64,000 bases of DNA, from NCBI GenBank assembly GCA_948470475.1, contig OX419343.1, forward strand, positions 12,076,934 to 12,140,933, written 5' to 3'. The notes beneath the pieces were generated by a model. The model was not told the origin of the DNA. It did no database searches and saw only the letters and a list, made by a program, of their open reading frames with translations. Positions 1 to 10,839 of this stretch are shown piece by piece. This DNA is from Galaxea fascicularis (lineage: Eukaryota; Cnidaria; Anthozoa; Scleractinia; Euphylliidae). The position numbers and the translations under genes are program-made. Every line of letters starts with the position of its first letter. Within the stretch, counting starts at the first letter, position 1.

Positions 1-696
1 GATTATGATGGTGACTGAAACAACCATGTGCCTAACTGTCGCATGCTATGTATTTTGATACCAAAGGTCATTTCTGGGTTTAAATTCTGCATTTATCACC
101 TGTTTGCTTTGACCCTGGTTGTTTCTGTTTAGTGACTGTGGTCCTTTCTTATGCCCTCTGAAGCATTTTGTCTGGCTTTAGTTTGGCTCATTTCAGTGCA
201 TTTGGTAACAGTTGAGCCTATATCTTGTTAATTTTGAAAGGATACTGAGGAATTTAAGCCATGTAGTAATCTTTATCTTTCAGTGTTTGTATTACCAGAC
301 CCGGTTATTTGTTTTTGTGGCAAGATGTTGTGTTTCTTTTACGACTCCCTTAATTCACTAAACATTTGGTTGACCTGTATAGAATCTGATCTTATCAAAA
401 TGCTCTGTACGCCAGTGTACAGACTACTTGAAAGAGTCTACAATCCGGGCAGGCGGTTTCTCTTGGCCCTCCCCCCATTCTCCTCACTGCTTTGCCGTTC
501 GCTCACGCACTCCAATAAAAAACAAAAACCGCCAGCTATGCAGGCTAAGGAGCTTGTCACTAATGCTATAGTACATATTGTTACATTGTATATGTACACC
601 TACATGTAGCTTCCTACTCTTTCACTCCTGTCAAAACTTATTTTTGTGTGTTGCATAAACTAGTTATAAAACTAGAGTCTCTTTCTCCCTTCACAG

Positions 697-3600
697 CGCT
701 TTTACAAGAAAGCTGCTGCATTTGTTCTTCGAGCTGTAGCAAAGCATTCACCACAGTTGGCACAGGTACGTGGACCTTTTTTTTTTCCAGGAAGACACTG
801 TAATGAAAGACAGTAACAATGGCAATGAAAAATATGACAGTTGTAATGAAAGTGATAATTTACAGTGACCGTGAATTAGTATGTGATACTGGTAGGAATA
901 GGGATAGCAACAGTTATGCTGGCAGTGACAGTGACACTTCAATGATCCCAGCTACATGACTGTACTTGCTTCAATGAGCCCAGCTACATGACTGTACCTG
1001 CTTCAATGAGCCCAGCTACATGACTGTACCTGCTTCAATGAGCCCAGCTACATGACTGTACCTGCTTCAATGAGCTCAGCTACATGACTGTACCTGCTTC
1101 AATGAGCCCAGCTACATGACTGTACTTGCTTCAATGAGCCCAGCTACATGACTGTACCTGCTTCAATGAGCCCAGCTACATGACTGTACCTGCTTCAATG
1201 AGCCCAGCTACATGACTGTACCTGCTTCAATGAGCCCAGCTACATGACTGTACTTGCTTCAATGAGCCCTGCAGCTACATGACTGTACCTGCTTCAATGA
1301 GCTCAGCTACATGACTGTACCTGCTTAAAAAGCCCAGCTACATGACTGTACCTGCCTCTTTCCCTTCAAGTTGGTTTACATGCACATGTATTTTTGCATG
1401 ACCTTTTTTTTTTATTTTGGCTCTTTTGTAATTATTTATAATCCCTACGTTCATTCTTGTAGTTTAGTTTTTTTAACATGTTATTGCTTTAATCTTATTC
1501 AGTCGCAATTTAATTAGCTTTTAATTCCAGTCAGTAGTGACAGTAGCAGTGATAATGTATTAAATTTTGAAATCTGTGAGAAATTATTGGAACTTTATAT
1601 GCAAGTCTTGAACAACTCAAGATTCACAAATTATTATTGATATATTTAATGTTTTGCTTTTTCTGTTCAAGGCTGTGGTTGATTGTGGTGCTCTGGATGC
1701 ACTTGTGATCTGTTTAGAAGAATTTGATCCAGGAGTCAAAGAAGCTGCAGCTTGGGCTTTAGGTTATATTGCAAGGCACAATGCAGGTACAGAGTAATTA
1801 CAACTTTGGAAATTAACTGTAGACAAGAAAAGTCCATGTTTTAGTCTGCGTGTCCATGTTGAAAAGTCAAAAAGGACAAAAGCAGTTGGTGACTTACATG
1901 TAATCTTAGAATCCCAATTATTGATCCAAGCATTTTACGTATGTTTTGGACTGTGGAGGCTGGAAGGCACATAGCAGAATAGGGTACAGTACATGGAGCT
2001 GTCATATAGGATAGGAGGTGCATATACATTTATAAAGTTTTGCAGACCATTTTATTCATTAGTATGCGAAGACTGGAAACACCGACTGTACAGCCTGTAT
2101 GTATTATCATCACCGAACAAATTGTTGAAATAGAGTATTTATTACATGTGACTTGTTTTCCTTGCAGTGCTTTCTCAAGCAGTAGTCGATGCAGGAGCTG
2201 TTCCACTGTTGGTTCTTTGTATCCAGGAACCTGAAATGCCTCTCAAGAGGATTGCAGCTTCAGCTTTAAGTGACATCTGTAAACACTCCCCTGAGGTAAC
2301 AAACTTCTCTATTCAGCAATTTATATTGTTATATAGCTGGCATTTTTCCCGCTACAGTGCACCCATTCATTGGCTAGTTCATGGTCACATGACATCTAGC
2401 AATGAAACTGTTTACCACCAAATGCCAAGAGAGGGCAACATTAAGAAAACTATGACGTCAAAGAGGAAACAGTTCACTGTTACCTGCGAAATGTTGACCA
2501 CTGTTGCGCATGATCAGAGCGTGCAGTTGAAAGTGGCCTGATGCTGTTGCTGGAATCTCAGTGCATTTTACAAAGTTTGCTTTTGTTTTTGTTTCCAATT
2601 GTTTTGCTACATGACTGTATATAACAAATCACTCGATGACTGGTCCCTTCAGGAACAGTGAATTTTGTTTCCCAAGACAAATGACTGTGTTAATTCTTTT
2701 TCCCAAACTTGTTGAATTGAAGTAGCTCCAATCCAGAGGGCTTGATCACTACACAACGCAAAATTAATTTTTGTTAACACAATAATGATTGCCTTCTATT
2801 AGGCCAACCCTTAACCAGCTCTCATTCAATACATTCAGCAAAATATTTATGTGTAATTTATAACTATAGAGTTCTACATTTAAGCATGAATAAATAAATT
2901 TATCTTAGTTTATTTCCTTCAGCTGGCTCAAACAGTAGTGGATGCAGGGGCTATTGCTCATCTTGCACAAATGATTATTAATCCAGATTGCAAACTAAAG
3001 GTTAGTCTAATGTGTAGCTTAAACTAAAAATTTAATGTACCTTTACTTTTATTTTAGGAGGGCAGTGTTGCACTCATATTGACTGTAACAATTGTTACAT
3101 CATTTGTAAATTGAAAGAGGAAACAATTAACAGAGCAATGCCCCTTGGTCTGTAAACAGTACACCTTTTATGGTGTACATGTCAGAGCTAATGAAATTAG
3201 AAGCTCTTGAGTAGAATTTCAGCCCACTGTAAGATGCTAAAAACGTGTTGAAATCAGAAAAAAAACAAAAATAATGAAACAGGATTAGATATTTACTCAG
3301 GACTGTACTTTGTTACTACACTGAGCCTGTAGTATCTTCTTCTGTTACAGATGGCAAGGAAGGAAATAGATTGCATTTTGAAAAATTCAGCCTAAAATTT
3401 TTAAATTCTCACACGTCATCTTAAAGTCGTGGTTAAAAATGTACTGTGGATGACTTTAATCATGCAAAAAATCCTACTTTTCAAGGAATACAACTGTAAA
3501 AACAGATCACCATTATCCCATTTTCCTTTCCAATATTGAACACAGATTAGTGACCATACTAAACACTGGAATGCATCTAGGAGTTTTAGGAACAGACTCT

Positions 3601-5230
3601 TGTATCTACAGTGTGTACTTTTTTATTGTCCTAGCTTGAACCTTCCTTGAATATAATTTATACAGCTGTAGCTTGGTAGCTACTGGCTGGTTTTCATGTT
3701 TTAATTTATTTTATTATTCATTCAATAACGTTGTTGTTGTTTCTTTCTGCTCACTTACATGTATGCCTTTGGTAATGTACAGCTGTAATTTGATTTTGTA
3801 ATTAAAGTAAAGGAAATTGAACCAGGGATCAATTGAGCCACATCATACAACAACAATTATTTACTTTATATACTACGTTAAGTTGTAGTTTAGATTTTTT
3901 TGGTCGCTAACTGGCCATGATTTCATACCAATGAGGATCTTTATGAGTAATTATAACACATTACAGTACTTTGAGGATTGTAATGAACTGCCTACATATT
4001 GATTTAATGACTGACATCTTTGTTTGTTTGTTTTTTTCTCTTATTCTTTTCCAGCGACACATATTTTCTGCACTAAGCCAGATTGCAAAACATTCTGTGG
4101 ACTTGGCTGAGATGGTTGTGGAGGCTGAAATATTCCCTTCTGTGTTGACATGCCTCAAAGGTGAGTTTAATATTAATAGGGGTCAGGAGAGGTGCTGGAG
4201 GTACTAGGAGAAAGGAGGATGAGAGTTAAGGATACTGGAACAGTAGGAGGCAGGAGATACATAACCTATCAAGGCAAGAGAAATGCAAAAGATGAAGGAG
4301 AACAGGATGCAGAAAGGGAGTGAATTTGACTTCCCTCTCTGACAGCAATCAAACTTCAAACTTGTGTTAGACCAATGAAAAAATGAAGAGAATATGATTT
4401 GAACTAGACTCCTGTGATTCCAGGAAAAAATGGTTTTTACCATTTATTTGGGAGGTGGTGGTGTTGTTTGATAGTTTTTTAAAGGAATCTTAATTTTGAT
4501 GAGAGCTAAAATCTAATATATTTTTTTTCTGTTTTGTCCAGACTCGGATGAATATGTGAAGAAGAATGTGGCAACCCTGATAAGGGAAATTGCTAAGCAC
4601 ACTCCAGAGGTAATGTTTTTAATGTACCTTTTGCTCTGTTAAAATCTTTCAGTTATAATGATTTGAATTTTTATTAGCCGCCATGTGTATGCCACTGTTA
4701 TTATTTTGTTAACCAACATGGCCAAGTAGCCGGTGACTGAGAGGGACACTGACTCACAGCCACCAGAGCTCTGCAGTGGCCGGCTTCTATTGAAAACCCT
4801 GAGCATCTTTCCTATGACTGAATTAGTCCAGTATTTTGCTGTAGTTTGTTTGTAAGGCATATGTGAAGGTACTTTCAACTGCTAACAATAGAATCATTTT
4901 TAAGAACTTGTGGCTAGCCAATAACCCCGAAATCAGGGTTGTTGCCACTAAGTTGAGGGGAACAGAGTTCAGGCACAGTGGTGAGAGCGTTCGCCTTCTA
5001 CCAATGTGTCCCAGGTTCGATTCCCAGACTTGGCATCCTATGTTGATTGAGTTTGTTGGTTCTCTACTCTGCTCCGAGAGGATTTCTCCAGGTACTCTGG
5101 TTTTCCCCTCTCACCAAAATCCAGAATTCAATTTGATTTGATTTGATTTCAGATTTGTAATTAGATTTCAGGACCACAAGTTTATTAGCCCATGGCTATA
5201 ATGGGTTACCCTGACTAAATATTTAAGTTG

Positions 5231-5298
<68 letters not shown>

Positions 5299-8200
5299 GG
5301 ATGCAGTTATATGCAAAAGTAGTTCCAAGAAGGTTGCAGCTAGAGTGGTATATAGTCAATATACAGGGGGTCCACAGTGTAGTAGCTCAAACTTAAATTA
5401 TCCAGAGAAGATTCTCTACCTCCAGCCCTGAATTGAAGCTTACACTGTACCTCCAATCTTAAATTTTCGTGCCCAGCTTGCTCAGCTGATAACTAATGCT
5501 GGAGGAGTTGCAGCTGTTGTGGACTTCATCACAGAATCCAAAGGAAATGTTCGTCTTCCTGGAATTATGATGCTGGGATATGTTGCTGCTCACTCAGAAA
5601 CTCTTGCCACGTCTGTCATTGTTTCTAAAGTATGTACACTTAAAGTAAAATAAATAATGCATTCATCTGTTACCAATTTGATTTGGGGTGGATACGTCTG
5701 TAATGCTTGAAATAAAATAATTATTTTACTGAAGAAGAAACTACTTATTTAAGCATTAATTTTATGCTCCAGTGTGCTGTTTTATTCTTTATGATGGGCA
5801 AATTTCCCTCAAACTATCCTTTTAATTCTGGAATCCATGGATTGTCACTATCAGAAATAGCCAATCATATTAAGGGATGTTTTTGAATTGACACACTCCA
5901 CAGAACTCAAGGGAGTGGCCATGAACATGCAATTTGTTTGTGTTTTTTTTTTTTTTTTAACAAATATTGATCACACTGAAGGCAACATACATTTCTTATT
6001 AGGCTACAGGTGTTGTTGTTTTATGTAAGCTTTCTTACTGTGAAAATCTGAAAACCGTGAACACTAGAAACGTTTATGGAATGGTATTGTTTTTAAAGTA
6101 AATAGCCAATCACACGTCAGAAAACTAAACCACAAAATTAATAGTAATGGTAATTAGTTTGTGGTTTCGTGTCACTTCTGATTGGTTGCTGCACAATGGG
6201 GAAATGTCAAAGTCAAATCAAAGTGTTCACAGTTTTCGGATTCGCCCAGTAAAACCATTGGGTGATATTGAAATGTGTATGATACAGGATGAGGCTGGAA
6301 TGTGCCAGTCGATTTTGTTGCTCCTTCTTTGGATTATGGTGTCCGCACCCACCCCTTATGCAGCTGTGATGCCTCCTCCAAACCAAAACTAGGACACACA
6401 GTCACAATTACTTATCAATGAGTTAGTGATACACCTCTGTTACTCCTGAAAAACTGTAAATGATATTACATTTTAAAATTTAGATTTTAATCTTGCTAAC
6501 AATGCTGGGTGTGTTTTGTTACAGGGTGCGACCGCATTGGCTGCAATTCTCTCAGAAAATGAGGAGGATCATATAAAGGCATGTACATTTTGCTGCATTA
6601 ATTCTTTCAATATCATATTTATTTTGTCAAAAAAAATCAATCAGTTTATACATTTACAGGTAAGAACGTGGCTGTGATTTGTGTCTCCGTTTAGCCATAA
6701 AACCATCACTTAATATGAACTTGTACAGTATACTTCAGTGCTTTTGCAAATTAAACTTAGACAAAGTTGTCCAATCCTTTCTAGGTGGGAAAGCAAGGCA
6801 TTTTAAATAGTTGGTGATTGCTTAAAGACACAGTCTCCAAACTTACAAAAACTGGCCTCTTTTTGTCAAGTCTCAATTGTGTTTCATATTTGTTTGGATT
6901 TCAAAAGCTCTTGTTATGGATTCTCGCTTATTGTAGTCAATTTAACCGGGCATAAGTAAATGTACCTTTGCATTAGAAGGCAACGTCCACAAAAATCCAA
7001 GCCTCCTGGAGCATTCTACAAGCAGTTTCATTCTACCGTATATTGTCGAGCGAGTGCGGGAATAATTTTTTTTGTCCTTCCCCAGTGCTTTCAATAGGAC
7101 CCGGTACCCGGCGGGTATTCTGTTTAAAGTCGGCGGGTATTTTCCCGCGTTCAAGTCGAAAGTTCAGTTGAAATTCTCCTGGGCTTCTCATATTACTCCG
7201 GCGGGTGCTGTTCCGAGGTAGCCACCTACTTCAAATCTTATTGAAAGCACTGCTCCCAGTGTCGCTTTGTTGTTGACGCCTTATACTCTCAGTTGTCCAA
7301 CCTCATTCCCAGGGTCCTTTCCTGCGAACGAGGTTGGCAGTCTTGGACCATTCCATTCCACATTGCGCAAAACGTATGCGCACGAACAAACGGAGGCACC
7401 ATCGATGAACATGAACCCTGAGCACCAATGGTTAACGTGTTTTGTCTAGCTTGAGGTACCCAGGAACACTATACACTTACCCTCGGCAGTTTTTTGCCGT
7501 GTCAAGTTATGCGAACCGAGCAGAGATGACGAACCCAAGTTTATCGTATCACATGTGAAACGTCGGGTTTTCTACGTCTTTCCAGTCTTTGACTGCGGGA
7601 AGACTAGGATAAGCGGAAGCGTGGTAGGGGAAAGGAGACAGAGGGGTCTGCTTTCCTCTCCTCTTTCCTCTCTCCTCCCAGGTTTTGCTTTCAATTCAGT
7701 TTTTTTCAGTACTGCGGTCAAAGAACGAAAAGACTTGGAAAACTTAACGGAAACGCAGGCCTCATGCGGGGCCCAAATGTAACCTTGTATGACTGAGATT
7801 GTTAACTAACAGTCTTGTTTACCTAACAGGCTGCTCTTGCGTGGGCGCTGGGTCAGATTGGAAGACACACTCCTGAACATGCCAAACAAGTCGCCATGAC
7901 TCAACAGACTCGGGCTTTGAAGCTTCTTTTACAGTGTTATCTCAACACTCAGAGTTCCGAAGACCTGCAAGCTAAGGTAGCATTCTTTCCTACCCTATTC
8001 TATTCTATTCTATTCTATTCTATTTCGTGTGCCACGTTTTTTGTTCTTACCACATTTTGACGTCATCTGTGATCTATTACTGCACAGACGCACGGCAACA
8101 TGAATCTATTTGTTAAGTATATAAACCACACATAACCCATACTTCCTCGATTCGCTCTGACGAAGGCCGAACGCTCGAAACGTCACTGAGCTTTTTGAAT

Positions 8201-10526
8201 CCCTTTACGGGATTTTCATCTACCACTCTCCCTCCGATGCAGCACGACAGTTTCTTTAGGAGCTAACCACCCTTTATGAACTCATTCCAGAATTTTAAAT
8301 ACTGACAAACAGTTTACAAACACTGATGCATTTAAGTTGCCTTTCCTTTACTTGGTTGTTGTTGTTATTGCTGTTGTTATTGGGAGAAGGAAATGTTTTA
8401 AATAAGCTTATGCCATATGCATACTTGAAAACAATTCTGAGTTCTTGTAACAGGGGTCAAACGTATGACCGGCATGCTATACCGCTTAGCTACACGACCC
8501 TCTTAGGACCCAGACTATGAACAATTGAATATAGAATCTTTGCAATTTTAATCAAAAACGTTGCTTTCGTCAGGGTCCTCGTGCCCTCTCCCTCTGGGTT
8601 ACCTCTAACATAGCGAATTTTTGTAAGTTTCGTCAAAATCGTTGTTTTCGTCAAATTCGACGTTTTTGTCTGGGTCCTCGTGCCTTCTCCTTCTGGGTTA
8701 CCACTAACAGCGAATTTTTGTAAATTTTGTAATTTTCGCATTTGCTTTCAATCCTGGACGTATCTTTTTAATGCCAAAATTTTAAAAGTTAGTTCACCAA
8801 TAATGGAACATTATTTGATACCATTACTGTGATATCGACTGATAGACTAGAAGTTTTGAACCATCAAAATAAAGGGCTCATCCTCGGTGTAAAAACCTGT
8901 GAAGCTCACGAGTGACGTAAAACAAAGACAACAAAACACTATAAACAATAGCGTACAGCAAAACAATACCTCATAAAACAAAGAAAACCTCGTCAGGTTT
9001 TTACACCGAGGTAGCTGGAGTATAGTATAGCATGGCAAAGTTCAAGGTCCAAAATATACCATTGATGGGCGATGGTTTATAAAACTTTGCATCAGCATCA
9101 CTCACCGTTTTTTAATGTGAAATTTCAGTCCAAAAAAGCCTTAACGAACATTCTTCAGAAGTGCGTTCATCTGCCAGCGTTAGAGCCTCTCTTGACTGAC
9201 GCTCCACCAAACGTTTTGAAGCACGTGGTTGGACAGTTCGCCAAGGTTCTTCCAAACGATGCCAAAGCACGCCGACTATTTGTGACAAGTGGAGGACTGA
9301 AAACCGTGCAACAGATCAATGCAGAGCCAAACTCTGCGCTTTATGAACACATTAACGCCATCAACAACTGCTACCCTGAAGAAATTGTCAGGTTAGTGTG
9401 TAGAATCCTCTCTGTTAGTTAGACAAGCCAGTGGTCAAAGTCTACTGGGTATAGCAGAGCTTTCAGAAGAAAAAACAACAGACATGTGGATTAGTCCATC
9501 TGTCTTTGAAAGCAGCAAAATGACCGCAGACATAAAACAGCGTTGTTTAGCTGTATACAAAGCAAATAAATTTTGTTGCTGGGTAATAACACTGAAACCA
9601 TCTTAGGATTGGAAAATTGTTCCTTTAATAGGCCATATTCGTATTCTCGGTATTGAACTGGATCTAGCATGAAGTGGAGGCTCTTGCAGGGAATACATTT
9701 ACATATGAAAAGATTCCCCCGCAAAAGCCTCCACTTCATGCTAGATCCAGTTCAATACCGAGAATACGAATATGGCCTATTGCAAATTGTGAGAAACAAA
9801 CACGCTGGCTTTCCATATTTACAAACAAAATTGCCAACGACTGAGAGTTTGTCAGGAAGGCTACAGTGAATATAACCTGTTCCAGCCTTTAACATATTTG
9901 GTGCGAGCGAAAGATCGAAAAAGAAAACGAGTGGGAAATTTGCCTCCCTAGTTCTCGCTTGCCTCAAATATGTGAGAGGAGCATAGAACTGGCCATAGAG
10001 TGAACAAGGCACTCAAGAGATCTCTGGAAAGGTTTGCAAAATAATTAGGCACATTTCCAGCTGAGCCACACATGCAGCATCGTGAAATTGTCTTCTTAAT
10101 CTCATATCTTAAGAGCAACCAAAAATATTCCTTCGTTTGGTTTGACTCTTCGTAGTTTGGCTTGGCGGAGGCTATTTGAGCGGTTTCAGTTGAGTGTCGA
10201 AAGTTATACGCGTTCGGCTTTTCATTACTTTGCACTGTGATTGGATGACAAAATTCGCGTCACTTTCCCAATCGCGACTTGCACATGCGTATTTTCCTGC
10301 GCTTTGCGCCAGCTACATTTAATTACTTCGCATTCTGATTGGCTCATTGCAATGTTATTGTTTGTTGTCATTGGTCAGAGTACTTGGGTTGGTTTTGGTT
10401 TAGGAACACTCAATTGAAAACCGCTTTGTGTGCAATTTTTTCTGATTTTGTTCTTGTGTTTACAGGTACTACTCTCCTGGATACGATCAGCAACTCCTTC
10501 AGAGACTCGACCAGCACCATCCTTAA
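697..10526 (+). CDS. SPAG6: SPAG6-like armadillo-repeat ciliary protein, 3' eleven exons (5' part outside window)
   Basis: Exons: 697-765, 1672-1786, 2168-2295, 2923-3000, 4055-4160, 4542-4609, 5477-5629, 6525-6578, 7830-7976, 9129-9391, 10466-10526 (TAA). They join in frame to 413 residues. The product matches SPAG6 from about residue 98 of the roughly 510-residue family protein to its end, with signatures such as RFYKKAAAFVLRAVAKHSPQ, KEAAAWALGYIARHNA, LPGIMMLGYVAAHSE and the terminal YYSPGYDQQLLQRLDQ. Repeating AKHSPxLAQxVVDAGA units are armadillo repeats. In the known family, SPAG6/PF16 is a central-pair protein of motile cilia and flagella that stabilises the axoneme. All introns are GT-AG except the one after 6578, which reads AAG|GCATGT (GC-AG). 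Exons for the first ~97 residues are not in bases 1-696 and must lie upstream. Identification is very secure; exon edges are by eye. Confidence 0.95.
937..1354 (+). repeat. 32-bp minisatellite, about 13 copies
   Basis: A head-to-tail array of a 32-base unit containing GAGCCCAGCTACATGACTGT, in the SPAG6 intron after exon 697-765. Copies differ by single bases (CC/CT in GTACCTG/GTACTTG, CCC/CTC), with one 3-base insertion near 1270 and decayed end units. There are no spacers, so it is a minisatellite and not a CRISPR-like array. Confidence 0.95.
4956..5298 (+). mobile_element. tRNA-derived SINE (family B) with (TTA)n tail
   Basis: The tRNA-like head has a degenerate A box (GGCACAGTGGTGAGAGCG) and a B box (AGGTTCGATTCCCAG). 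A body follows with GTTTGTTGGTTCTCTACTCT and GGTACTCTGG, and then TGGCTATAATGGGTTACCCT leads into about 22 TTA units. The body matches copies at 27,850-28,158 and 62,690-62,854 in the opposite orientation. The trinucleotide run at 5229-5298 is therefore the SINE tail rather than an independent microsatellite. It lies in a SPAG6 intron just upstream of exon 5477. Confidence 0.8.
7990..8022 (+). repeat. (TATTC)n microsatellite
   Basis: Six near-perfect units of TATTC follow the SPAG6 exon ending at 7976. Confidence 0.9.
8157..8190 (+). other. Hammerhead-like / Penelope-type retroelement end motif
   Basis: CTGACGA, then a short imperfect hairpin (GGCC GAAC GCTC), then GAAACGTCA. The spacing resembles the CUGANGA / stem II / GAAAC core of hammerhead ribozymes, which are known in the terminal repeats of Penelope-like elements. 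Related motifs lie at 26,774-26,808, 26,970-27,006 and 50,320-50,352. No reverse transcriptase of that class is visible nearby, so this would be a truncated copy. The stem here has one mismatch, and self-cleavage cannot be judged by eye. Confidence 0.4.
8562..8735 (+). repeat. Two-copy tandem duplication, ~100-bp period
   Basis: GGGTCCTCGTGCCCTCTCC with GGGTTACC and GCGAATTTTTGTAA recurs about 100 bases later with small changes (GGGTCCTCGTGCCTTCTCC). It lies in a SPAG6 intron with no coding signal. Confidence 0.75.
8882..9011. mobile_element. Short MITE with 18-bp perfect terminal inverted repeats
   Basis: CCTCGGTGTAAAAACCTG at 8882-8899 is the exact reverse complement of 8994-9011. The 130-base unit is non-coding and lies in the SPAG6 intron before exon 9129. 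A target-site duplication is not obvious. Confidence 0.75.
9627..9781. repeat. Near-perfect 155-bp palindrome (56-bp perfect arms)
   Basis: Bases 9627-9682 are the exact reverse complement of 9726-9781. The inner 43 bases continue to pair imperfectly around a CATATG centre at 9702-9707. It would form a very stable hairpin in the last SPAG6 intron. It is probably a foldback-type mobile element; no coding capacity is visible. Confidence 0.9.
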
Positions 10527-10818
10527 ATTACTCTTTTTAGATAACTTAACTAAAATTGGAACCTAGAGTGCATAAGAAACTTCTCTGTTTTGACCGATTT
10601 TTTATTTGGACAATCCTCGCTTCAGAGTTTTGCCAACACGTTTTCTTAACAGCATTTAGTTTTTAGTGAGGCTACCAACCCAAGTGATGAATCGCAGATC
10701 CCTTGCGACTTGAAACAGTTAAGAGTTTCAGTGCATACTTTTGTTAACCTCGGTATGTCATTGCTATCTGTATTATACCTATGAATGTAAATAATGTTGA
10801 AAATGGCCATTTTTGGTT

Positions 10819-10824
10819 AATAAA
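10819..10824 (+). other. Poly(A) signal of SPAG6
   Basis: An AATAAA hexamer lies about 290 bases after the SPAG6 stop codon. It is followed by a TG/T-rich stretch (GTGTTGTCG) suitable for cleavage near 10,840-10,850. No other AATAAA occurs between the stop and this point. Confidence 0.7.
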
Positions 10825-10839
10825 GTGGTCTTAAGAATG

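Noticed and set aside
937..1354. CRISPR-like repeat array
   Set aside because: Units are directly adjacent without spacers, in a eukaryotic intron: a minisatellite.
5228..5431. Poly-leucine ORF
   Set aside because: Translation of the (TTA)n SINE tail.
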